From positions 772,541 to 836,540 of the forward strand of contig NZ_SRMP01000002.1 of NCBI RefSeq assembly GCF_005925325.1: a DNA stretch of 64,000 bases, read 5' to 3'. The DNA comes from Pedobacter helvus. GTDB taxonomy: Bacteria > Bacteroidota > Bacteroidia > Sphingobacteriales > Sphingobacteriaceae. The position numbers and the translations under genes were made by a program. Below the pieces are notes generated by a model that saw only the letters and a list, made by a program, of their open reading frames with translations, made no database searches and was not told the origin of the DNA. This document shows positions 35,621-44,110 of this stretch, one piece after another (the first letter of the stretch is position 1; every line of letters starts with the position of its first letter).

Positions 35621-36430
35621 ATGAACCAAAAATACAAGATAGCTATTCCAGATCCTTGTCAACAGCGCTGGGACGACATGAGCCAAACAGCCAATGGTAA
35701 ATTCTGTAGCCATTGCAGCACCGAGGTGATAGATTTTACCCAAATGACTACCGCTCAGCTGCAGGCTTATTTTCAAAATGCTACACAGCCTATCTGCGGA
35801 CGTATCGATAGCTTTCAACTGCATCGCTTAAACCATCCTCCAGCGTTACACACTCAGCAAACGGGCTTTAGCCTTAAAATAGCCATGGCATCGGTAATGG
35901 CCTTATTGGTGAGCACGAAAGTAAATGCCCAGCAAATGGTGGCAAAATCTCAAACCGCTACTCATTTGAGCAGCACTACAGCTAAAACCAATACCAAAGT
36001 TGAGGACAAAGGAGCTGAGGGCAGTTTTCTCATTAAAGGCACAGTGAAATCATTAGAAGATGGTCTTGCGCTTGAAGGAGCAAACATTAAGCTGGTGGGT
36101 TTAAACCAAGCTACCGTTAGCGATAGTAATGGCGTGTTTAAACTTTATGTGAAGTGCTTACCACAACAACAACAACAACAACAACAAGAGGTTACTTATT
36201 TGGGTTATTCGAGCCTTCAACTTAACGTTAAACTATCACAAGAGCCTAAAGACTTAACAGTATGTTTAGCTTCCGACAGTATTATTCTAGGAAAAGTAGC
36301 AGTAACTGCAGCTAGACCAGAAGTACGACATATCATCACTGGTGGTATTACTACCGTTAAAATGGAGGAGCTAAAAAGACCATCTTTCTTTAAGCGTGTG
36401 TTTAACCATGTAGGTGGGTGGTTTAGGTAA
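35621..36430 (+). CDS. Membrane protein with N-terminal CxxC cluster and carboxypeptidase-regulatory domain
   Basis: A 269-residue protein. The N-terminus has IPDPCQQRWDDMSQTANGKFCSHCSTEVIDFTQMT (about 9-43) and PICGRI, a four-Cys motif common in Bacteroidetes proteins that probably binds zinc or iron in the cytoplasm. A single membrane helix follows (about 83-103), then a CarboxypepD_reg-like domain (about 137-222; IKGTVKSLEDGLALEGANIKL...DSNGVFKLYV). A run of eight glutamines interrupts that domain (about 183-190). The protein resembles an anti-sigma or signalling adaptor by layout only; function unknown. Confidence 0.65.
   Translation: MNQKYKIAIPDPCQQRWDDMSQTANGKFCSHCSTEVIDFTQMTTAQLQAYFQNATQPICGRIDSFQLHRLNHPPALHTQQTGFSLKIAMASVMALLVSTKVNAQQMVAKSQTATHLSSTTAKTNTKVEDKGAEGSFLIKGTVKSLEDGLALEGANIKLVGLNQATVSDSNGVFKLYVKCLPQQQQQQQQEVTYLGYSSLQLNVKLSQEPKDLTVCLASDSIILGKVAVTAARPEVRHIITGGITTVKMEELKRPSFFKRVFNHVGGWFR
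36162..36187 (+). repeat. (CAA)n microsatellite encoding polyglutamine
   Basis: About eight CAA triplets in a row inside the preceding gene encode Gln8. A triplet repeat keeps the frame on slippage, so length variation would change only the Gln count. Confidence 0.85.
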
Positions 36431-36651
36431 TGCTCACAATTTCTGTCAAAATAGGCGAGGGGTAATTATTGTCGGCGGTTAAAAACCTTTTGTTTAAAGT
36501 CCAATCGGGGAAAACGATGCAAGCATAACATGGTACTCTATCCCTATTTTAAACCTAGCTTTGATATACTCCAGCCTTACTGATGATCTGGTCTTTCTAC
36601 AGGCCATCGTTATCCTTTGCTGTCGATATTATTAGGAAACGCAATTAGGGT

Positions 36652-37465
36652 CTGCTAGGGTTCTTGTTCGTACCTTGTTCGGTGAATGTTTGCTTAAATG
36701 CCCTTTAAAGGGAGGTTGTACCGAACAAAGACCAAAGAAAGACCAAACAAAAGGACTTTTTGGACTGAAATATTTTGTCATTCAGAGCGCAGCGAAGAAT
36801 CTATTCGTCATGCTTTCCTATTATGTCATGCTTTCCTATTAGCCTATCCCGAGATATCGGGAAAACTAGCCTGTGCCGATAAAATCGGTATCGAGGGATC
36901 TTAAAGCGGTAGTACTATTACCCTCTCCTTTTTAAGGAGAGGGCTAGGGAGAGGTTTTACATCTATAACCCTGGGTTAAAACCGCAGGGCTATAAATACC
37001 CGACCACGGCTCATTGCTCGTCATCTGATGCTGTTTAATATCCCCTCCGATGTTATCGGAGCAGGCTCTTAGGAGAGTTTATCCCGACTATTCGGGAGGG
37101 TTGGGGAGGATCTATAATCAATAGTACTTAGACCACAGTATCAATTATGCTTACAAAGCCTAGCTTGCTAGGCAACTGGGAGGTATCAAGTTCGTACCTG
37201 CTTTGCTGTTTGTTTGCTGAAATAGCCTTTTAAGCAAGGGTGAAACGAACAAAGTACAAACACATAACAAAGAAAGAGCAAAGAAGAGGGCTTTTATTCC
37301 TCCGATTTAGCGGAGCAAGCTCTCTCATTTTCAAAGCCAGTACCGAATTCAATCGGTAGAGTACCTGTCCCGACACTTCGGGAGGGTTAGGGAGAGGTTT
37401 AATATAAAAAAGGCTTGCACCGACAAGTAGCCTTGGGTTAAAACCGCAGGGCTATGAATAACCTA
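36652..37465. repeat. Dense mosaic of intergenic repeats before the defence island
   Basis: The 1.3-kb gap 36431-37714 has no convincing gene. It has two copies of the GTTCGTACCTTG...CCGAACAAAGACCAAAG module (about 36652-36768 and 37188-37300), a TTAAAGCGGTAGTA module (about 36900), CTCTCC/GGAGAG inverted repeats (about 36922-36958, 37314-37400) and GGGTTAAAACC hairpins (about 36967 and 37433). 37466-37714 shows only AT-rich leader sequence for hsdM. Confidence 0.75.
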
Positions 37466-37714
37466 TGATCTTACTCGTTCGTTAAAGATGGTGAGTTTAC
37501 GGGAAACCGTAGGAAATTGTAATCAGCATTAAGGAAGTTTGGGAATGCTTAAGATCATTTGCTTAATCGTGTCTTATTGCTAATTTCGTAAACCAAATAA
37601 ACAATTATGCGCTCAATTCTAAATCATATATACTGCTTTAATAGTTCCCAACATTGTAATTAGCCTACGTCCTTAATTACTATTTTAGCAGAAAAACTAT
37701 CATCTATTTACATT

Positions 37715-39265
37715 ATGGCCAAAGTGCAGAGTAAGAATACCGAAGAAATTCTTTGGGATGCAGCAAATAAATTACGCGGTTCTATAGAACCATCAGAATA
37801 TAAACACGTAGTACTCAGTTTAATTTTCTTGAAATTTGCGAGCGACAAGTTTGCTAAACGCAGACAAGAACTCATTAACGAGCATAAAGAAGCATTTTTA
37901 GAAATACCAGAATTTTACCAAGCAGATAATATTTTCTATTTGCCCGAGGCCTCTCGTTGGAGCTACATTATAGCCAATGCCAAACAAGAAGACATTACCT
38001 TAAAAGTAGATACGGCTTTAAAAACCATAGAGCGTAGCAATAAATCTTTAGAGGGTGCCTTGCCCGATAATTATTTCTCACGTTTGGGCTTAGACCAATC
38101 TAAGTTCTCTGCGTTGTTAGATACCATTAATAATATTGATACACTAAAAGACGAAGCACATGACATCGTAGGGCGTGTATACGAATATTTTTTGAGCAAG
38201 TTTGCCATTGCCGAAGGTAAGGGAAAGGGAGAATTTTATACGCCTAAAAGTATTGTAAACCTGATAGCCGAAATGATTGAACCTTACAAAGGGAAAATCT
38301 ATGATCCTTCTTGTGGCTCGGGCGGTATGTTTGTCCAATCTTTAAAGTTTATAGAAAAACATAAAGGCAATAAAAAGGATGTATCTATTTACGGCCAAGA
38401 GTTAACCAATACCACCTATAAACTGGCTAAAATGAATTTAGCTATACGTGGTATCTCTTCCAATTTGGGAGCTAAAGCAGCCGATACCTTTGGCGATGAC
38501 CAACACAAGGAGTTAAAAGCTGATTATATTATGGCTAACCCTCCTTTTAACTTAAAAGATTGGCGAGCTGATAACGAATTGGTAGACGACCCACGTTGGG
38601 CAGGTTATACCGTACCGCCAAAATCTAATGCCAACTATGCTTGGATTTTAAATATTGTGGCCAAGCTCTCCCAAAACGGAGTAGCAGGTTTTATTTTGGC
38701 CAATGGTGCGCTTTCTGGTGGTGGCGATGAATACCAGATACGCAAGCAGATGATAGAAAATGATTTGGTAGAAGCGATTGTAATTTTACCAAGAGCCATG
38801 TTTTACTCTACTGATATTTCGGTAACGCTTTGGATTTTAAATAAGAATAAAAAAGAGCGTGTACTTAAAGTAAACGATGCCACTAAAAATTATCGCAAAC
38901 GTGAAAATGAAGTGCTCTTTATGGATTTGCGCCAAAACGGAGAACCGTTTGAAAAGAAGTTTATTCAATTCTCTGAAAGCGATATTGCACAAATTGCAGG
39001 AACTTACCATGATTGGCAACAAATAGATACCGGATATCAGGACCAAGCTGAATATTGCTACAGCGCTACTTTAGCAGAAATACGCAAAAAGGATTATTCT
39101 TTAGTACCTAGTAAGTACATCACTTTTATAAACCGCGATGAAAGTTTAGACTATAAGGAACAGATGGAAAGTTTACAAACTGAATTGAAAGATTTGTTTG
39201 AGCAAGAAGCTTCGTTAAAACAAGAAGTAACTGAGGTATTTAGATCTTTAGGCTATGAGTTATAA
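37715..39265 (+). CDS. hsdM: Type I restriction-modification DNA methyltransferase subunit
   Basis: N6-adenine methyltransferase subunit of a type I enzyme. The 516-residue length is normal. HsdM N-domain (about 8-140; ILWDAANKLRGSIEPSEYKHVVLSLIFLKF); SAM-binding motif DPSCGSGGMFV (about 197-207); catalytic motif NPPF (about 275-278); FILANGALSGGGDE. The C-terminal helix region contacts HsdS. First gene of a plus-strand operon; a TTG...TATTTTAG promoter-like pair lies at about 37654-37690 but is not a strong match. It overlaps hsdS by 11 bases. Confidence 0.96.
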   Translation: MAKVQSKNTEEILWDAANKLRGSIEPSEYKHVVLSLIFLKFASDKFAKRRQELINEHKEAFLEIPEFYQADNIFYLPEASRWSYIIANAKQEDITLKVDTALKTIERSNKSLEGALPDNYFSRLGLDQSKFSALLDTINNIDTLKDEAHDIVGRVYEYFLSKFAIAEGKGKGEFYTPKSIVNLIAEMIEPYKGKIYDPSCGSGGMFVQSLKFIEKHKGNKKDVSIYGQELTNTTYKLAKMNLAIRGISSNLGAKAADTFGDDQHKELKADYIMANPPFNLKDWRADNELVDDPRWAGYTVPPKSNANYAWILNIVAKLSQNGVAGFILANGALSGGGDEYQIRKQMIENDLVEAIVILPRAMFYSTDISVTLWILNKNKKERVLKVNDATKNYRKRENEVLFMDLRQNGEPFEKKFIQFSESDIAQIAGTYHDWQQIDTGYQDQAEYCYSATLAEIRKKDYSLVPSKYITFINRDESLDYKEQMESLQTELKDLFEQEASLKQEVTEVFRSLGYEL

Positions 39266-40427
39266 AAGGTTGGGTGATTATATTCAACAAGTAAATCAGC
39301 GTAATAAAGATTTAGAAGTTGATACCCTATTAGGTGTAAGTATTACTAAAAAGCTAATACCTTCTATTGCAAACACCATAGGAACAGATATGTCTACTTA
39401 TAAGATTATTGAAAGAGGACAATTTGCCTATGGCACGATAACTTCTAGAAATGGCGATAAGATATCTATTGCTTTAGCAAGTGAACATGATAGCGCATTA
39501 GTCTCTCAAATTTATGTGGTATTTGAAGTTATTGACGCCAATGTTTTGTTGCCTGAGTATTTAATGATGTGGTTTTCGCGACCTGAGTTTGATCGTTATG
39601 CTCGTTATCACTCACATGGAAGTACACGAGAAGCTTTTGATTGGGAAGATATGTGCGAAGTAGAATTACCCATACCATCTATTGAAAAACAACGAGAAAT
39701 AGTAGCCCAATACCAAGCTGTAGCCAATAAAATAAAAGTTAACGAGCAAATTTGCGAAAAGCTAGAAGCTACTGCACAGGCTTTGTATCAACATTGGTTT
39801 GTAGATTTTGAGTTTCCCGATGAAAATGGAAATCCTTATAAATCGGCTAGCGGTAAAATGGTTTATAATGAAGAGTTGGAAAAGGAAATTCCTGAGGAGT
39901 GGGACGTAGTTAAATTAGAAGAAGTTTCTAGTTTGAAATATGGCAAAATGCTTGATTCTGATAAATTTCTTACCAAAGGCTATCCAGTTTTTTCTGGTTA
40001 TGGAATTAGAGGCTATTATTCTGAATTTATGTACCAAGAGCCACAAATACTTGTTTTATGCAGAGGCGTTAGTGGGACTGGAGAAGTTAAGCTATCACCA
40101 AACAATGCCTATATTACTAATCTTAGCATTGTTGTAGAAATGACAGAAAGTTTAATGACAAAGTATTTTTCATTTTACTTTTTGAAAAATGATGACTTGA
40201 GAACACTTGATAGTGGTTCAGCACAATCTATGATAACAACTGGAGATTTATATTTTAGAAATATATTAAAGCCTTTGTACTATGTTCAACAACAATTTGA
40301 TGAGAAAGTAATTCAAATACTTGAAATGAAAAAAGTAATTAAAGCAGAGATTAGAAAACTTACACAACTACAGAATATATTATTATCACGTTTAGCTACT
40401 TTGAATAACAAAAAAACAATAACCTAA
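39255..40427 (+). CDS. hsdS: Type I restriction-modification specificity subunit
   Basis: Defines the DNA sequence bound by the HsdM/HsdR complex. A 390-residue protein with two target recognition domains (about 1-150 and 205-350), each followed by a conserved helix (LPIPSIEKQREIVAQYQAVANKI about 137-159; YVQQQFDEKVIQILEMKKVIKAEIRKL about 350-376). LPEYLMMWFSRPEFDRYARYHSHGSTREAFDWEDM is typical of TRD1. The recognised site cannot be read from the sequence. The ATG lies within the end of hsdM; the next gene begins 25 bases later. Confidence 0.95.
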   Translation: MSYKRLGDYIQQVNQRNKDLEVDTLLGVSITKKLIPSIANTIGTDMSTYKIIERGQFAYGTITSRNGDKISIALASEHDSALVSQIYVVFEVIDANVLLPEYLMMWFSRPEFDRYARYHSHGSTREAFDWEDMCEVELPIPSIEKQREIVAQYQAVANKIKVNEQICEKLEATAQALYQHWFVDFEFPDENGNPYKSASGKMVYNEELEKEIPEEWDVVKLEEVSSLKYGKMLDSDKFLTKGYPVFSGYGIRGYYSEFMYQEPQILVLCRGVSGTGEVKLSPNNAYITNLSIVVEMTESLMTKYFSFYFLKNDDLRTLDSGSAQSMITTGDLYFRNILKPLYYVQQQFDEKVIQILEMKKVIKAEIRKLTQLQNILLSRLATLNNKKTIT

Positions 40428-40452
40428 ATTAACAACTCAAAAAAACTAAATT

Positions 40453-41688
40453 ATGAACGCCATCAAACAATCACAGAGTTTTAAGCAAGCTTTGAATGTG
40501 GTAGCGCATAAATATAAATTGAGTAATTACCATCAATTCAATTTATTTAATGTGATGTTTAAAATGCATGATGAAAAAAATCTGCATTCTCGGTTTATCG
40601 CATTTTTGTTAAATCCTAAGGGTTCTCATCAACAAGGAACTAGGTTTTTAGAACTTTTCTTAGAAATATTTAAGCTGCCAGATTTTAGTTTGGATGGAAT
40701 AACTATTCATCCAAATGAAGTTGATAGGAGTGAAAAATACAATATAGATATTCTCCTTAAAAATAATAAAAAACAAGCTATTATTATTGAAAATAAAATT
40801 TTTGCCCACGATAGTAATAAACCCGAAAATGAGACGGACGAGCAAAATAAGTTTTTGAGGTATCAATTGCCAAGATATTATTATAAAATGGCGTTAGAGC
40901 CAAAGAATGAACGTCATGAAGTTTTAGCCATTGTATATTTAACTATCAATGGAAAGCTTCCGGAAGATTTTAAAAATTTTCCTGAAGAAGTTAAACCTTT
41001 AATTTATAGAAGAGAACACCTTTCTGATATTCAAGCATGGCTAGAAGCTTGCGTAGCATTACTTAAAGAAGATAGTGATTTAAAAAGATCTATTCAGCAA
41101 TATATACAGGCTAGAAAAGAATTTTTGAATGATATACATTTAGCAACTGAGTTGAAAATGTTATCTGCTCAAAGTTTGGAAGATGCTTATTTGTTCTGGG
41201 AAGAACGAGATACGAATGGTGTTGCGCAATCTGAATTAATATTAAAACAATACATGCATGTAAAATGGCATATCGTCTATGAGTTTTATTCGCTATTAAA
41301 AAATGAAATGGAAGAGGAATTAAAGGTTTCTGTATCTGAAATAGATAAAGAGAAAATTACCGCTTTAACACATAGAAAAACTGCGAAAGGAACAGCAACA
41401 GCACTTGTTTTTGAATATAAATCGCAAATTTATTATGTGTGTAACGATAAAAAAGGCTTTAGTATTGGTCGTAGTATTGATGCTAAAACAGAAGATGACT
41501 TTAAATTACTATTTAAAGATAAAAATTATGCTTTTTTAAATTTTAGCAATAGAGAAGTGTTTGATTTGATTGAAGAAAAAAATCAGAAGGATTTAATTGC
41601 TGCTATTGTCAAGGAGTTAAGTGGGTTTGTAAATGAAAGACAAAAAACAATGCGTAATTCTTTAAGACTATCCAGCGAGGAGAATTAG
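40453..41688 (+). CDS. PD-(D/E)XK-superfamily nuclease-like protein
   Basis: A 411-residue protein of the PDDEXK_4 type. The N-terminal half shows HDEKNLHSRFIAFLLNPKGSHQQGTRFLELFLE (about 38-70), YNIDILLKNNKKQAIIIENKIFAHDS (about 95-120; D...E-x-K-like ENK) and NKFLRYQLPRYY (about 132-143), matching the core of that superfamily. The C-terminal half (about 200-411) is helical with no name. This family is frequent in defence islands; it may be an effector or a Lamassu/RADAR-type accessory, which I cannot decide. It sits 25 bases after hsdS and 34 bases before rdrA and shares their AT-rich style. Confidence 0.8.
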   Translation: MNAIKQSQSFKQALNVVAHKYKLSNYHQFNLFNVMFKMHDEKNLHSRFIAFLLNPKGSHQQGTRFLELFLEIFKLPDFSLDGITIHPNEVDRSEKYNIDILLKNNKKQAIIIENKIFAHDSNKPENETDEQNKFLRYQLPRYYYKMALEPKNERHEVLAIVYLTINGKLPEDFKNFPEEVKPLIYRREHLSDIQAWLEACVALLKEDSDLKRSIQQYIQARKEFLNDIHLATELKMLSAQSLEDAYLFWEERDTNGVAQSELILKQYMHVKWHIVYEFYSLLKNEMEEELKVSVSEIDKEKITALTHRKTAKGTATALVFEYKSQIYYVCNDKKGFSIGRSIDAKTEDDFKLLFKDKNYAFLNFSNREVFDLIEEKNQKDLIAAIVKELSGFVNERQKTMRNSLRLSSEEN

Positions 41689-41722
41689 AAGAAAATAATA
41701 ATTACAAAAGAAAACTTTGAAT

Positions 41723-44110
41723 ATGAGTGAAAATAATATTACAGAAGATTCTACTCTTACACTAAATCTAAATGAAGAGTATAAAATCAAAATAGAGGAT
41801 GGAAACGATTTCAATAATTCTATTTTCAAAGATGTTTACCATGCCGCATTAAAAAATGTAGAAGAAATTGTATCGCAATCTAATAAAGGCAATAAATACG
41901 ACGATTTTAATAATGTTATTGCATTTACTGGTGAAAGAGGGAAAGGAAAATCTTCATCTATGATTTCATTTCTTGAAGCTTTAGTTGGAAAAGATGCTGG
42001 AATGCACAAAAGTTTTTTTACAAATAATAAAGTCTTATTATCAAAGCATTTTACAACTATTGATATTGTGGATCCTTCATTATTTAGAGGAGGTGAAAGT
42101 CTATTTGAAATTATCCTTGCTCAAATGTTTCAAAAGTTTCAAGAGAAGATCAAAAAGTCCGATGCAACATTTAGTGATGATAATCGAAGAACTATTATCA
42201 AGAAGTTTCAAGAAGTATTTGAAAATTTACAAATTATAAATTCAGATAGAGAAGAATTATATAAAAAAGAATCAATTGAAGCTCTAAGTAAACTAGCTAC
42301 AAGTAGCAATTTGAGAGAATGTTTTAGGAAATTAGTTTCTACTTATTTAGAGAAATTTGAAAATGGCAAACAATTTCTTGTTATTGCTATAGATGATTTT
42401 GACTTAAATATTTCTGGTTCCTATGACATGCTAGAAGATATTAGACAATTCTTGATTCAATCTAATATTATTCTTTTGATTGCCTGTAAAATGAAACAAT
42501 TAAGTGAGGTAGTTAAAATAAAATTCGAAGAGTCTAAATTAAATATAGAATTAGATAAAAAAACAGAAAAATATTTAGAAAAAATAATTCCGCAACATAG
42601 AAGAATTATACTTCCAGATGTGTTGGTGATTGAAAAAGAAACGTTTTTATCAATTAATAATAAAAACTTTTCTGGTAAAAGTCCTAAAGAAGCTATTGTT
42701 AAAGCAATCTACGAAAGTACAGGGTTATTTATTAATACACCTCGATATAGAAACAATTCTTTTATTCCTAATAATTTAAGAAGCATAATGAATTTATTAA
42801 GTTTTTTAAAAAAAGGCGATCCAATTAAAGAATTAATAAAATACGTTGTCGATTTAGCTCATGTCGAGCTTGATGAAAGATATTATAGAATTTTTGATTC
42901 TTTAGAAAACCAAAAGAATGAGACTTTAAATATTTCATTAGCTAATTGTATCAGTGAATTTAGAGAGTTTGTTGATACATTGAACTCTAATCATATATTA
43001 TTTGCTACAAATCCGTTAAATGTAAATGTAGGGGACATTTACTCTTTGTTAAATTCAATAAACAATCAACTAACTTATACTAATAATAAGCAAGTTAGAT
43101 TTCTCGATTTATTACATATTTATTATTCACTAAGGTTAATAAATATTGATTATAACGAAAATTTCTATTCGTTTTATAATTCGACAAGCATAAAAGTTTT
43201 TAGGAAATCATTTTCAAATAAATATAGAGACTATATTTATTTCAATAAATTAAATATTAAAGATTTACTAGATGATTTAGATGAAGATGGTGACAAATTA
43301 TGGTTTATTCATTTTTTTGTTAACCTTGGTAAAGTGAACCCTAAATTTAGATTTGAAATCGAATCTCCCTATTTTAAGTCAATTAACGGAGTAAATCAAG
43401 GCCTCTTCTCGCCTTTAGCATTATTTAGTAATATTCTGTTTACCGAGAAACTAGCTAATCAGATTGGTTTAAAATCTCACGAAGAATTAGTACTAAGTGT
43501 AGAAATAAAAGAATGGAATGACAGAGATAATAATTTGAATAAATTATTTAAAAATTCTATGTTTTATTTGGAATTAATGCAGTATTTTGAAGAAGAGTCA
43601 AATAAAGCTCATAAAGCAGACGGCTTAGATAAAAATGATGATGGGAAAGAGATTTACTTTAATACATTGTTTGTTTATTTTACGCAAACATTAGAAAAAG
43701 CTTTAGAACTCATATCGGCTAAGTATCCTTTTTTAAATATAGTTCCTAAAAATTGGATTTCAACTCATCCTATTATTAAACGATGGATAGAAATCGAAAA
43801 TAATTCTGAGTTAAAATTAAAATTTACAAGTGTTTTTCAAAAAGTATTTGATGCTCAAGGAGAAGATAAGTATAGTCAAAATGATATAAATACGGCAGAT
43901 GTATTATTAAAATCATACAATACATATTTTGATGAGGATCAATCCACTAATAGTAGAGGAGCTAAGCAAGCTATGAATTATGTTGTCAAGGCTTTTAAGA
44001 ACAAAAATATTGCCTCAGCATTGATGAAGTTCAGAAAAGAGATGGATGTCAATCTAATAAGTGGGCTGAAAAATATTCATAATTTATTATTAGAAATTTC
44101 AAATGGATAA
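41723..44110 (+). CDS. rdrA: RdrA-like P-loop ATPase of a RADAR defence system
   Basis: In RADAR, RdrA is a AAA+-type ATPase that forms a ring and works with RdrB against phage. I use the ATG at 41723 (795 residues); a TTG two codons upstream is open too. Walker A GERGKGKS (about 70-77), Walker B FLVIAIDDFD (about 217-226), and a sensor-like IILLIACKMKQL (about 250-261) are visible. The length and layout match RdrA, and the very next gene is an RdrB-like deaminase overlapping by 8 bases, which is the main basis for the call. Sequence is markedly AT-rich compared with hsdM and hsdR. A KAP-type NTPase would be the alternative name. Confidence 0.85.
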   Translation: MSENNITEDSTLTLNLNEEYKIKIEDGNDFNNSIFKDVYHAALKNVEEIVSQSNKGNKYDDFNNVIAFTGERGKGKSSSMISFLEALVGKDAGMHKSFFTNNKVLLSKHFTTIDIVDPSLFRGGESLFEIILAQMFQKFQEKIKKSDATFSDDNRRTIIKKFQEVFENLQIINSDREELYKKESIEALSKLATSSNLRECFRKLVSTYLEKFENGKQFLVIAIDDFDLNISGSYDMLEDIRQFLIQSNIILLIACKMKQLSEVVKIKFEESKLNIELDKKTEKYLEKIIPQHRRIILPDVLVIEKETFLSINNKNFSGKSPKEAIVKAIYESTGLFINTPRYRNNSFIPNNLRSIMNLLSFLKKGDPIKELIKYVVDLAHVELDERYYRIFDSLENQKNETLNISLANCISEFREFVDTLNSNHILFATNPLNVNVGDIYSLLNSINNQLTYTNNKQVRFLDLLHIYYSLRLINIDYNENFYSFYNSTSIKVFRKSFSNKYRDYIYFNKLNIKDLLDDLDEDGDKLWFIHFFVNLGKVNPKFRFEIESPYFKSINGVNQGLFSPLALFSNILFTEKLANQIGLKSHEELVLSVEIKEWNDRDNNLNKLFKNSMFYLELMQYFEEESNKAHKADGLDKNDDGKEIYFNTLFVYFTQTLEKALELISAKYPFLNIVPKNWISTHPIIKRWIEIENNSELKLKFTSVFQKVFDAQGEDKYSQNDINTADVLLKSYNTYFDEDQSTNSRGAKQAMNYVVKAFKNKNIASALMKFRKEMDVNLISGLKNIHNLLLEISNG

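Noticed and set aside
36698..36904. 68-residue open frame
   Set aside because: Composed of interspersed repeat modules (SERSEES-type repeat translation).
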